From positions 7,483,501 to 7,547,500 of the forward strand of contig NZ_JACHNB010000001.1 of assembly GCF_014205225.1 (NCBI RefSeq): a stretch of 64,000 nucleotides of DNA. The letters run 5' to 3'. Every line of letters begins with the position of its first letter. Position 1 is the stretch's first letter. Position numbers and translations under genes: made by a program. Below, in pieces: positions 44,440-52,909 of the stretch. The notes beneath the pieces are model-generated. The model saw only the letters and a list, made by a program, of their open reading frames with translations, did no database searches and was not told where the DNA came from. The stretch comes from Actinoplanes octamycinicus (GTDB lineage: Bacteria; Actinomycetota; Actinomycetes; Mycobacteriales; Micromonosporaceae).

Positions 44440-47250
44440 GTGGCATTGAACAGATCCAGCAGACCTACTCTCCGGCGTTCGGTGACGGTGCTCGCGATCG
44501 GAGCCACCGTCACCGCCCTCGCCACTCCGGCCGCCAACGCTCAGGCGCCGGCCGACCCGGAAGCCACCGGCTGGGCGCAGATCGCCGCGCTCCAGCAGGT
44601 CAAGAAGTCGCTGACCGAGCCGGAACGCAAACTCGACAGCCGGCTCGCCATCGAGCTGCGCAAACGTGACAACAAGGTGTCCGCGTCCGCGCTGCCGAAG
44701 GTGGCCACCGGCGTGGAGGTCAGCAAGTCCGGGACCACCAAGGTGGAGATCCACGCCGGCGCCGTCGACGACGGCCTGCTCGCCCGGCTGCGCAAGGCCG
44801 GCGCCACCGTCCGGTTCCCGTCGGCGAAGACCGGGACCGTGCTGGTCGAGGCGCCGCTGAGCGCGCTGCCGGAGATCGCCGGGTGGAAGGACGTGACCGC
44901 GATCGACCTGGCGCACGGGGCGATCACCGGGCACCAGACCGACCCGGCCAAGCGGACCCAGTCGAAGCAGGAGAAGGCGAAGGAGCAGGAGGCCAAGGCC
45001 GCCGCGATCGCCGCGGTCGGCGAGGTGGTCTCCGAGGGCGACCGCACCCACGCCGCCGACACCGCCCGCAAGAAGTACAAGGTGACCGGCACCGGCGTGA
45101 AGGTCTGCGCGCTCTCCGACGGCATCGACTCGCTCGCCGCCTCGCAGGCCTCCGGTGACCTGCCGGCCGACCTCGACGTGCTGCCCGGTCAGGAGGGCGA
45201 GGGCGACGAGGGCACCGCGATGCTGGAGATCATCCACGACCTGGTGCCGAACGCGCAGCTCGGCTTCGCGACCGCGTTCACCAGCGAGGCGAGCTTCGCG
45301 GAGAACATCCGGGCACTGCGCTTCACCGCGCACTGCGACATCATCGTCGACGACGTCGTGTACTACCACGAGAGCCCGTTCCAGGACGGCCTGCCGGCCC
45401 AGGCGGTGAACGCGGTGACCGCCGACGGGGCGTACTACTTCAGCTCGGCCGGCAACGAGGGCAACAAGCTGGACGGCACCTCCGGCAACTGGGAGGGCGA
45501 CTTCGTCGACTCCGGCCGGGGCATCGGCAAGTTCGTCGGCCAGGCGCACGACTTCGACCCGGGCGCGGGCGTGCAGGTGCTGAACCCGTTGTCGCGCAAC
45601 AGCAACGGCGTGGTCACCACCCTGTGGTGGGCGGACCCGCTGGGCGGCTCGGCCAACGACTACGACCTCTACCTGCTCGACTCGGCCGGCAACGTCACCG
45701 ACTTCTCGCAGGACACCCAGGACGGCAACGACGACCCGTTCGAGATCCTGGCGACCAGCCAGTTCACCGTCAACCAGCGGCTGGCCGTGGTGAAGTACTC
45801 CGGCGAGGTCCGCTACCTGCAGCTCAGCGCGTTCCGCGGCCGGTTCACCGACTCGCCGGACGGATCCCTCAAGGGCTTCTCGACGTCCGGGGTGCTGCGC
45901 GGGCACGCCGCCGCCGAGCAGGCGTTCGCGGTGGCCGCGGCGCCGGCCGCCGCCCCGCTGCCGTTCGACCTGGAGGACGGCGACCCGCCGAACCCGGCCG
46001 GGCCGTACCCGAACGTGTTCACCAAGCAGACCAAGCCGGAACGGTTCACCTCGGACGGCCCGCGCCGGATCTTCTACCAGGCGGACGGCACGCCGATCAC
46101 CCCCGGCGACTACACCGCGACCGGCGGCGTGGTCCGCAACAAGCCGCAGATCACCGCGGCCGACGGCGTGGTCACCTCGGTGCCGGACTTCTCGCCGTTC
46201 TTCGGCACCTCGGCGGCCGCGCCGCACGCCGCCGCGATCGCCGCGCTGGCCCTCTCCGGCAACCCGGGGCTGACCAACGCGGAGATCCGCGCCGCCCTCA
46301 CCGAGACCGCGCTGGACCTGTCCCCGACCGGCTACGACGTGCGCACCGGCTACGGCGTGATCCGCGCCGACCTGCTGCTGCGCAACACCGGCGCGACGCC
46401 GCAGCCGCTGGTCAAGGCCGGTACGCCGACGGTCACCGAGACCACCGGTGACGGCGACGGCTATCTGGAGCCGGGTGAGCAGGGCACCCTGGCGCTGCCC
46501 GCGGTGAACGTCGGCGACGGCACCGCGACCGGCGTCAACCAGGTGGTCGACCCGGACGACGCGCGGGCGACGGTGACGCCGCACGCCGCGTCGTACGGAA
46601 ACCTCGCCGCGGGCGCGACGAAGTCGAAGAACTTCAAGATCAAGCTGGCCGCGGACTACCCGCTCGGCCGGCCGGTCACGCTGCGGGTGAAGACCACCTT
46701 CGCCGGCGTGCTCTCGCCCACCACCAGCACCCCGGCGGTGGCGACCGGGCACCCGACGCCGGTGCGCGACTTCGCCTACAGCGGCGCGCCGGTGCCGATC
46801 CCGGACAACAACCCGGCCGGCGCCACCGCCACCGTGGACGTCAGCGGCGTCGGCACCGCCTCCTCGCTGACCTTCTCGATCGACGGCACCACCTGCACGA
46901 TCGACAACGCCGCCACCACCGTCGGCATCGACCACACCTGGGTCGGTGACCTGACCGGCACGCTGACCGCGCCGGACGGCCGGACCGCGACGCTGTTCAG
47001 CCGCCGCGGCACCAGCGGCAACAACCTCTGCCAGGTGGTCTTCGACGACGCCGCGAGCACCCCGTTCGCGACCGTGCTGTCCGATGCCGCGCCGTTCACC
47101 GGCACCTGGAAACCGAACGAACCGCTCTCCGCCCTGCGGACCTCGCCGGTGGACGGGACCTGGACGTTCAAGGTCACCGACAGCGCCAGCGGCGACGTCG
47201 GCTCGATCCGCGCCTTCTCACTGCACATCGCCGGCTTCGAACCGGCCTGA
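44440..47250 (+). CDS. Secreted sedolisin-like (S8/S53) serine protease with P domain
   Basis: About 936 aa. Signal peptide: RRSVTVLAIGATVTALATPA, cleavage near ANAQA. A propeptide-like region runs to about 200. Catalytic-domain residues are Asp227 (CALSDGIDS), Glu257 in GDEGTAMLEI where subtilisins have His, and Ser591 in FFGTSAAAPH. Ser-Glu-Asp is the sedolisin arrangement. A CARDB-like stalk (TGDGDGYLEPGEQGTLALP) is followed by a C-terminal proprotein-convertase P domain (about 795-936, DHTWVGDLTGTLTAPDG). GTG 44440 or the better spaced TTG 44446 after GGGGGG may start it. Predicted extracellular peptidase. Confidence 0.88.
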   Translation: MALNRSSRPTLRRSVTVLAIGATVTALATPAANAQAPADPEATGWAQIAALQQVKKSLTEPERKLDSRLAIELRKRDNKVSASALPKVATGVEVSKSGTTKVEIHAGAVDDGLLARLRKAGATVRFPSAKTGTVLVEAPLSALPEIAGWKDVTAIDLAHGAITGHQTDPAKRTQSKQEKAKEQEAKAAAIAAVGEVVSEGDRTHAADTARKKYKVTGTGVKVCALSDGIDSLAASQASGDLPADLDVLPGQEGEGDEGTAMLEIIHDLVPNAQLGFATAFTSEASFAENIRALRFTAHCDIIVDDVVYYHESPFQDGLPAQAVNAVTADGAYYFSSAGNEGNKLDGTSGNWEGDFVDSGRGIGKFVGQAHDFDPGAGVQVLNPLSRNSNGVVTTLWWADPLGGSANDYDLYLLDSAGNVTDFSQDTQDGNDDPFEILATSQFTVNQRLAVVKYSGEVRYLQLSAFRGRFTDSPDGSLKGFSTSGVLRGHAAAEQAFAVAAAPAAAPLPFDLEDGDPPNPAGPYPNVFTKQTKPERFTSDGPRRIFYQADGTPITPGDYTATGGVVRNKPQITAADGVVTSVPDFSPFFGTSAAAPHAAAIAALALSGNPGLTNAEIRAALTETALDLSPTGYDVRTGYGVIRADLLLRNTGATPQPLVKAGTPTVTETTGDGDGYLEPGEQGTLALPAVNVGDGTATGVNQVVDPDDARATVTPHAASYGNLAAGATKSKNFKIKLAADYPLGRPVTLRVKTTFAGVLSPTTSTPAVATGHPTPVRDFAYSGAPVPIPDNNPAGATATVDVSGVGTASSLTFSIDGTTCTIDNAATTVGIDHTWVGDLTGTLTAPDGRTATLFSRRGTSGNNLCQVVFDDAASTPFATVLSDAAPFTGTWKPNEPLSALRTSPVDGTWTFKVTDSASGDVGSIRAFSLHIAGFEPA

Positions 47251-47256
47251 CCGATC

Positions 47257-47290
47257 CGGTCCGGGCGCGCTCACCGGCGCGCCCGGACCG
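47257..47290. terminator. Bidirectional hairpin terminator
   Basis: Perfect 14-bp inverted repeat (cggtccgggcgcgc / gcgcgcccggaccg) with a 6-base loop between the convergent protease gene and the secreted-protein gene at 47296. Confidence 0.8.
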
Positions 47291-47295
47291 CCCGG

Positions 47296-48243
47296 TCAGC
47301 GCTCCCGGCCCAGGCCCGGATGGGCGGGGCCGCCGAGCTGGGCGGAGATCCGGTCGAGCACCGTCCAGTGCGCGGCACCGTCCCGCTCGATCTGCGGATC
47401 CTCGTCGTGCGCGTCATCCCAGGCGCCGGCCAGGCCGGCCAGTTCGCTCGCCGCTGTGGCCCACTCGTCGCCGGTCAGGGTCACGGTCGCTTCCCGACCG
47501 GAAAGCTGTTCGCGTACGTCCGCAGCGATCCGTCGCAGCCGGTCACTCGCCTCCCCCGGCCCGCCGTCGAAGTCGTCGGGACCCTCGTCCGGTTCGTCGA
47601 AGATCTCCAGGAACAACCGCCACTGCCGAGCCGGCAACGTCACCGGATAGCGGCGGGCGGGATCGACCCCGAGCTCCAGCACCGCGTCCAGGTCGGTGGC
47701 GTCCCGCAGATCCAGCAGCCCGGCCGCGACGGTGAACTCGCACCACGGCGACCAGCCCAGCTCCGGCACGTCGAGGCCGGTGCCACGGACCCGCCACCGG
47801 TACGACTCCCCCGGCCCCAGCTGGTCCAGCTCGGCCACCGCGGTCCGGTCCGGCTCCACCGGCACGCCGATCATCTCCGGCTCGGTGGCGCCGTCCAGCG
47901 GCACCAGCTCGAAGGTCACCTCACCGGGCATCCGGTCGAACGCCGCCGACAACCTCGGCGTGGTGGTGCGGACGACCGGGCGCCCCGGCCCACCGACACA
48001 TCCCGGCACCCCGTCGACGGCCAGCCGGGTGGCGACCGGCTGGAACGCCAGCCCGGCCACCGAGGGCGGCGGCGCGTCGGTGTCGATCACCAGGACCGAG
48101 CAGAACGCGGCCTGCTCGGCGCGGCAGAACGCTTCCGGATCGAGGCGGGGCGGGTCGCCGTACGACGGCCCGGGCAGCAACGCCGCCGCGACCGCGACCG
48201 ATGCGGCGACCGCGACCGCCCGCCGCATCGATCTCCTGCTCAT
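47296..48243 (-). CDS. Secreted protein of unknown function
   Basis: A 315-aa protein with a signal peptide (RRSMRRAVAVAASVAVAAAL, then LLPGPSYG). The mature part has a fibronectin-III-like stretch (FELVPLDGATEPE to SYRWRVRGTGL, WSPWCEFTV) and an acidic C-terminal half (FLEIFDEPDEGPDDFDG). I recognise no catalytic motif. ATG 48243 overlaps the stop of the membrane-protein gene by ATGA, making it the last member of the PadR operon. Confidence 0.78.
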   Translation of the reverse strand: MSRRSMRRAVAVAASVAVAAALLPGPSYGDPPRLDPEAFCRAEQAAFCSVLVIDTDAPPPSVAGLAFQPVATRLAVDGVPGCVGGPGRPVVRTTTPRLSAAFDRMPGEVTFELVPLDGATEPEMIGVPVEPDRTAVAELDQLGPGESYRWRVRGTGLDVPELGWSPWCEFTVAAGLLDLRDATDLDAVLELGVDPARRYPVTLPARQWRLFLEIFDEPDEGPDDFDGGPGEASDRLRRIAADVREQLSGREATVTLTGDEWATAASELAGLAGAWDDAHDEDPQIERDGAAHWTVLDRISAQLGGPAHPGLGRER

Positions 48244-49283
48244 CAGCCCTCGCGGTCCGCTCCGTCGTCCAGGTGCCGCGGCCACGCCGCGACCAGGGCG
48301 GCGGCGACCGCGACGAGCCCGGCAACCGTCCAGGTCACAACCGGGATCTCCTCGCCCGGACTGTAGACGATGTAGGGATAGGGCGAACCGTGCGCGTAGA
48401 CCATCACCTGGTAGGCGTCCCGCAGATGCGCGTAGGCCGGGACGGCCGCCAGCGCCGCGGCCACCACGCCCGCCCCGGTCGCCACCCGCCGGCGGCGCGG
48501 CCCGCTGGCCCGCACCCAGGCGGCGAAGGCGGCCGCGGCCAGCCATCCGGCGAGCGCGCCGGCGACCAGCCCGGCGACAGTCAGCGGGCGGATCACCGCC
48601 GTCTCGCGCGGCCACACCTCGGTGGCCCAGGAGACCGGCCCGGCCCGGCCCTGATCGGCACCCTCGCCCATCATCGAGCCGGTGCCCTGCAGCTTCAGCC
48701 CACCCTTGACGGCCGTGTAGTAGAGATCTCGGGTCGGCGTCGTCGTGGCGCCCCAGTCCGTACCGAAACTGGTGATCGCCTTGCCGTCCCGGATCTGGAA
48801 CGACGTGATCCGCCAGCCGGCCGCGGTCAGCGCGGCCCGCAGCCGGTCGGCCGACAGCTCGGCGGTCCCCTCCGCCCGGACCAGTGCGTCCGGGCCCTGC
48901 ATGGCCGACCCCTCCCGGTAGACGGCGGCCGGCGCCGGCATCCCGGAGATTGCCGCGTTGAGCTCGCGCAACTCGCTGTCCGACGGGACCGGGGCGGCCG
49001 TCTGCCAGCCCAGCCAGGTCCCGGCCGTCGCGCCGAACGCGCCCAGCACCACCGCGGCGACCAGCGCGCCGGCCCAGGCCAGCGGCCGCCGGGCGGGCAG
49101 CCGGAAGCGCTGGCGCAGGCCGCTGAGCACCAGGTGCAACGCCTGGCCGCGGGTCGGCGCGCCACGGCCGGCCGCGGCCATGTCCATCAGCGTGGTGATC
49201 ATTTCGGCGCCGCGGTGGGCGCGGTAGGCCTTCGGGTACGCCCGGAGCAGCCGCTGGTAGCGCAGTTCCATCCGGTCGCTCAT
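48243..49283 (-). CDS. Membrane protein of unknown function in PadR operon
   Basis: A 346-aa protein. The cytoplasmic N-terminus MELRYQRLLRAYPKAYRAHRGAEMITTLMDMA is the typical start of membrane proteins that follow PadR regulators in actinomycetes. One helix follows at about 75-95 (LAWAGALVAAVVLGAF), then an extracytoplasmic domain of about 150 residues and three helices near the C-terminus. ATG 49283 overlaps the stop of the 40-aa micro-ORF (ATGA). Probably regulated by the PadR protein; function unknown. Confidence 0.8.
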   Translation of the reverse strand: MSDRMELRYQRLLRAYPKAYRAHRGAEMITTLMDMAAAGRGAPTRGQALHLVLSGLRQRFRLPARRPLAWAGALVAAVVLGAFGATAGTWLGWQTAAPVPSDSELRELNAAISGMPAPAAVYREGSAMQGPDALVRAEGTAELSADRLRAALTAAGWRITSFQIRDGKAITSFGTDWGATTTPTRDLYYTAVKGGLKLQGTGSMMGEGADQGRAGPVSWATEVWPRETAVIRPLTVAGLVAGALAGWLAAAAFAAWVRASGPRRRRVATGAGVVAAALAAVPAYAHLRDAYQVMVYAHGSPYPYIVYSPGEEIPVVTWTVAGLVAVAAALVAAWPRHLDDGADREG

Positions 49284-49402
49284 CGGATACCGCCTTCGCT
49301 CTTCGGCGCGATGCCGTCGTCTGTCGTGGTGCCTTCGCCCATCGGGACGCCTTCGCTCATCCGGGCGCCGCCCTCGCCCGCCGGGGCGACGCCTTCGCTC
49401 AT
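49280..49402 (-). CDS. 40-aa micro-ORF with SEG-V repeats, coupled on both sides
   Basis: The start ATG 49402 overlaps the PadR stop (ATGA) and the TGA at 49280 overlaps the next gene's ATG. The peptide is made of imperfect copies of a Ser/Met-(S/G)-EG(V/G/T) unit: MSEGVAPAGEGG, MSEGVP, MGEGTTT and KSEGG. The repeats are visible in DNA as recurring GAGCGAAGGCG. No known domain. It may be a genuine acidic small protein or a repeat expansion that happens to keep the frame open and the operon coupled. Confidence 0.5.
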   Translation of the reverse strand: MSEGVAPAGEGGARMSEGVPMGEGTTTDDGIAPKSEGGIR

Positions 49403-49731
49403 CGGGCACCGCCGAAGGCCAGCCGCAAACGGGAAGCGGCCGCGTCCGCGTTGCGCCGCAGCCGTTTCACCTCGGTCGCGAGCGCCGTCGTGCCGGCGTC
49501 GGTGAGCCGGTAGTAGCGGCGCAGCCGGCCGTCGACCGCCTCCTCCCGATCGACCTCGATCAGGCCCTTCTCGGTCAGCCGGTCGAGGGCTCCGTAGAGC
49601 GTGCCGGGCCGCAGCACGACCTCGCCCTGCGACATCTGCTCGACCGCGTGGATCACGCCATACCCGTGTGCGGGCTCCGCCGCCAGGGCGGTGAGGATCA
49701 AGAACGTCGGTTCCTGCATGGACCGGAACAC
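49399..49731 (-). CDS. PadR-family transcriptional regulator
   Basis: A 106-110-aa winged-helix protein: PTFLILTALAAEPAHGYGV, EQMSQGEVVLRPGTLYGALDRL (recognition helix and wing start), DGRLRRYYRLTDAG and a C-terminal dimer helix. GTG 49731 or ATG 49719 may start it. It begins an operon with a micro-ORF, a membrane protein and a secreted protein. PadR proteins usually repress their own operon and respond to a small ligand. Confidence 0.92.
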   Translation of the reverse strand: MFRSMQEPTFLILTALAAEPAHGYGVIHAVEQMSQGEVVLRPGTLYGALDRLTEKGLIEVDREEAVDGRLRRYYRLTDAGTTALATEVKRLRRNADAAASRLRLAFGGAR

Positions 49732-49763
49732 TACGTCTGCCGATATATAACGTCAACCGTAGT
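49730..49763. promoter_or_regulatory. Inverted repeat in the PadR promoter
   Basis: ACTACG-N22-CGTAGT flanks an AT-rich core (gatatataac) immediately upstream of the PadR start. The symmetric arms suggest an operator over the promoter; this is not the textbook PadR site, so confidence is modest. Confidence 0.45.
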
Positions 49764-49764
49764 A

Positions 49765-50493
49765 TCAGCCGGCGACGAGATGCCTCCGGACCGCGGTCAC
49801 ATCCTCGGCGGCCAGCCCGGCCGCTCGCAGCCGCGCCTCCACGTCCAGATCGGCCAGCAGGTCATCCAGCACGGCGGCGATCGTCGTACCCCGCCGGGCC
49901 AGACTCGCCGCGACCGGATCCGCGCCGGCGTCATGCTCGAAATAGTGGCGCAGCCGTTCCTCGCTCACCGCGTAGTCGGCCACGATCGCCTCCGCGGTCA
50001 CCCCGGCCAGCGCGAGCAGCAGCAGCGAGATCAGGCCGGTGCGGTCCCGCCCGATCCCGCAGTGCACCACCACCCCACCGGTCGGCGCGGCCCGGGCCAC
50101 CGCCGCGACCGCCGCCGCGCACCGGTCCGCCTTGTGCTCCAGGAACGGCCGGTAATAGAGCGGCGTGCCATCCATCTCGGAGTCGACGCACCGATACCAG
50201 AAGTCCGCGTCCCCGTTGTCGTCCAACGGCACGGTCACCACGGCGATCCCGTCCGGCCGGGACACCGCGCCCGCCCGCTCGCCGTCCTCCCTCTCGTCGT
50301 CCTCCCTCAGGTCGACAACGGTCCGCACGCCATAGTCCCGCAGCGCCGCCCACCCACCCGCACTCAGCCGATCCAGGTTGTCCCCCCGGACCACCGCCCG
50401 CCACCTGGTCCGCCGCCCGTCTCGGGTCGGCAGCCCACCGAGGTCACGGATGTTGAAACAGCCCTCCCAGTCCAGATGCCGATCGATCTCCAT
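49765..50493 (-). CDS. Tyrosine phosphatase (dual-specificity-like)
   Basis: A 242-aa protein with the P-loop VVHCGIGRDRTGLI (C-x5-R), the opening CFNIRDLGGLPTRDG and a YGVRTVVDLRED strand, all typical of the bacterial IphP/PtpB-type phosphatases. The general-acid loop is likely DDNGDADFW. Cytoplasmic; substrates could be phosphotyrosine proteins or phosphoinositides. It is transcribed in the same direction as the NLR-like gene, 40 bases beyond its stop. Confidence 0.9.
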   Translation of the reverse strand: MEIDRHLDWEGCFNIRDLGGLPTRDGRRTRWRAVVRGDNLDRLSAGGWAALRDYGVRTVVDLREDDEREDGERAGAVSRPDGIAVVTVPLDDNGDADFWYRCVDSEMDGTPLYYRPFLEHKADRCAAAVAAVARAAPTGGVVVHCGIGRDRTGLISLLLLALAGVTAEAIVADYAVSEERLRHYFEHDAGADPVAASLARRGTTIAAVLDDLLADLDVEARLRAAGLAAEDVTAVRRHLVAG

Positions 50494-50533
50494 CGTCGGA
50501 AGGTATCAATTCGCGGCCGGACCGGGCGCCGGC

Positions 50534-52786
50534 TCACGCACCCGATGCAGCGTCCGGCCCGGTAACGACGCCGAGCAGCGCACGGATGCCATCTGCCCGG
50601 ATGTCGCCCAACCGGTCGAAGATCGCAAGAGCCTCTCGCCACATGGCCGCGGCTTCTTCGCGGAGCCCGGTTCCCGCCACCACCGTTCCCAGACGTTCCA
50701 GGGTCTCTGCCTGTCCGACCGCATGACCGATCCGCATCCGGCAATCCAGTGCCCGGCGGTAGGCGTCGATCGCGCCAGCGGTGTCCCCGAGTTCCTCGGT
50801 GATCGACGCGACGAGATGGAGGGCATGCCCTTGCCCGAAGAGGTAGCCGATCTCAGTGTGGATCTCCAAAGCCTGGCGGTATCGACGCAATGCTTCGCGA
50901 CGCCGGCCGTTTCGCTGCAGATACTCACCCATGCTGATCAACGTCGCGCCTTCGCAGTAACGGTTTCCCGCGGCGCGATGGAACCGCATGGAGGCTCGGT
51001 AGACCTCCTCGGCCTCCTCGGAGCGGTCGAGCTTCTCCAACACTCCGGCCATGTGATGCAACGATTGACCCTCGCCGTAGGCATCACCCAACCGACGGCG
51101 AATCACCAACGCCTGCTCGAGGTAGCCCAAGGCGACCTCGTATTGTCCGGTCTCCTTCGCTCCGATCCCGAGATTGCTCGCGAGCCATCCTTCGGCGAAG
51201 GCGTCACCGATGATCTGCGCCGACCGCAGACCGAGGTCGAATGTGGTCATGTAGTCGTTCCAGTGACTACGGAGACGGAAGTAGGTGAAGGCGAATAGAG
51301 GCAACCGCCACGCGATGGTGTGCAGCCCCCTCTCCCCAGCGGCCCTGGTTGTCTCCACCAGATTGACCCGCTCGAGCTCGAACCAGTCCAAAGCCTCAAT
51401 GGGCGCACCGAAGACTCTCTGCTGACGTGGCCGCTCGGCTGGATCGATGCTCGGCCGGCGCCGGTGCTTGTTCAAGATGGTGTCCGCCTGCTCGGCAGTA
51501 CACAGATACCACTCGGCGAGCCGTCGCTGCGCCGCGCCTCGGTCGGACCGGCTGGACTCCTTGGCCACGAGTTCCTGCGCGTAGAGCTTCAACAAGTCGT
51601 GCATCCGGAACCGCCCCGGTCGCGGCTCTTCCAGAAGACTGACATCACGCAGGATCCGAAGGGCCTTCTGTGCCGCACGTCGTGGCCGCGACAGTAAGGC
51701 AGCGGTGGCCCAGGCATCGATCGCGGGTCCCGGATGCAAGCCGAGCAAGCGGAAGACTTGCTGGAGGTCCGCCTTGAGGGCCTGATACGACCATGAGAAG
51801 ACCGCGCGGATCCGCGCTTGGTCATAGTCCGTGTCACTCAACTCGTCCAGGCAATGTGCTTGGAGTTCCCGAACCGCATCGGCGAGGCAGTCGTAGGAGC
51901 CGTTCGACACCCTCTCGGCAGCGATCTTGATGGCCAGTGGCAGGAAAGCGCATTTCTCGACCAGCGCTTGAGCCTGAGCAGCCTCCGCGTCGACCCGCTC
52001 CGGTCCGACGATGCGCCCGAACAACTCGAGTGCCTCGTTCGAATCCAGGACGTCCAGGAAGACGCGGGGCACATTCTCGAGCGCCGCGATGCCGGACAAG
52101 GTGCTGCGGCTGGTGATCAGAACGAGGCTTGAGGAGGTGCCCGGAAGCAGCCCGGCAATCTGGTCGCTGCGTCCGACGTTGTCCAGGACGATCAGCAGGC
52201 GCTGACCCGCCACCAGGGAACGGAAGAGCGCCCCCTGCTCCTCAGCGGTTCTCGGGATCTGCAGGGGCGCCACACCGAGCGCTCGGAGGAGCTGCCCGAG
52301 CGCCTCGGACTCGGTCATGGGAGAACGCGCGTCGTAGCCACGCAGGTTCAGATAGAGCTGACCATCCGGGAATCGATCCGCCATGGCATGCGCCCAGTGC
52401 AGCGCGAGCGCCGTCTTGCCGACGCCCGCGGTTCCGGCCACGGCGGTGATGACGACCGGGCCGGGCTCGGCGAGTGGCGGCGCATCGAGCAGGCCGTCCA
52501 GCAGCGCCACCTCAGTCGCACGGCCAGTGAAGTGGGCAGGAGCCCGGGGAAGTTGCCGGGGCAGCGGTGGCGCCGGCAACGACGGCGGGTGTAGATGCAC
52601 GATGGCCGCTTGCACCACCGAGCCCTCCACCGCAGAGTTGATCTGGTTGATGACTGTCAGACTCCCGCCGTCGGGCGGGTCGAGGGCCGCTACAGCACCG
52701 GGGTCGCTGCCCTCCACCGATCCAGCACTCCCCGCGGGCTCACCGGGATCGTCACGGGGAGTGATGGCATCCGACGGCATACTCAT
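50534..52786 (-). CDS. NB-ARC-TPR (NLR-like) STAND protein with N-terminal RHIM/BASS-like motif
   Basis: A 750-aa signalling ATPase. Residues 45-64 (VINQINSAVEGSVVQAAIVH) form a short hydrophobic G/V/Q motif of the kind reported as amyloid signalling sequences in bacterial NLR-like proteins. NB-ARC follows: P-loop AGTAGVGKTAL (about 117-127), LLIVLDNV (Walker B), VLITSRS (sensor) and RMHDLLKLYAQE (winged helix, MHD). From about 480 there are TPR units (ALGYLEQALVIRRRLGDA and others). There is no N-terminal effector domain; the motif likely recruits a separate effector, encoded divergently. DNA looks less GC-extreme than neighbours, suggesting acquisition. Confidence 0.9.
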   Translation of the reverse strand: MSMPSDAITPRDDPGEPAGSAGSVEGSDPGAVAALDPPDGGSLTVINQINSAVEGSVVQAAIVHLHPPSLPAPPLPRQLPRAPAHFTGRATEVALLDGLLDAPPLAEPGPVVITAVAGTAGVGKTALALHWAHAMADRFPDGQLYLNLRGYDARSPMTESEALGQLLRALGVAPLQIPRTAEEQGALFRSLVAGQRLLIVLDNVGRSDQIAGLLPGTSSSLVLITSRSTLSGIAALENVPRVFLDVLDSNEALELFGRIVGPERVDAEAAQAQALVEKCAFLPLAIKIAAERVSNGSYDCLADAVRELQAHCLDELSDTDYDQARIRAVFSWSYQALKADLQQVFRLLGLHPGPAIDAWATAALLSRPRRAAQKALRILRDVSLLEEPRPGRFRMHDLLKLYAQELVAKESSRSDRGAAQRRLAEWYLCTAEQADTILNKHRRRPSIDPAERPRQQRVFGAPIEALDWFELERVNLVETTRAAGERGLHTIAWRLPLFAFTYFRLRSHWNDYMTTFDLGLRSAQIIGDAFAEGWLASNLGIGAKETGQYEVALGYLEQALVIRRRLGDAYGEGQSLHHMAGVLEKLDRSEEAEEVYRASMRFHRAAGNRYCEGATLISMGEYLQRNGRRREALRRYRQALEIHTEIGYLFGQGHALHLVASITEELGDTAGAIDAYRRALDCRMRIGHAVGQAETLERLGTVVAGTGLREEAAAMWREALAIFDRLGDIRADGIRALLGVVTGPDAASGA

Positions 52787-52909
52787 GACTCACTCCGAGA
52801 TGGTCAGCTTCGATGCCCAGCTGGCTGACATATCGTAAGGTTCTGATTACTGAAAGTCGATACTTGGTTACTCCGACCCTAGTGGTGAACAAGCAGCCGG
52901 GAGACGAAC

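Noticed and set aside
44161..46935. Very long minus-strand open frame opposite the protease gene (924 codons)
   Set aside because: It is rich in Arg/Gly/Val with no domain and mirrors the codon bias of the real plus-strand gene, which has a signal peptide and catalytic motifs.
50534..52786. SARP-type regulator reading of the NB-ARC-TPR protein
   Set aside because: It has no winged-helix or BTAD domain at the N-terminus; residues before the NB-ARC are short and carry only the amyloid-like motif.
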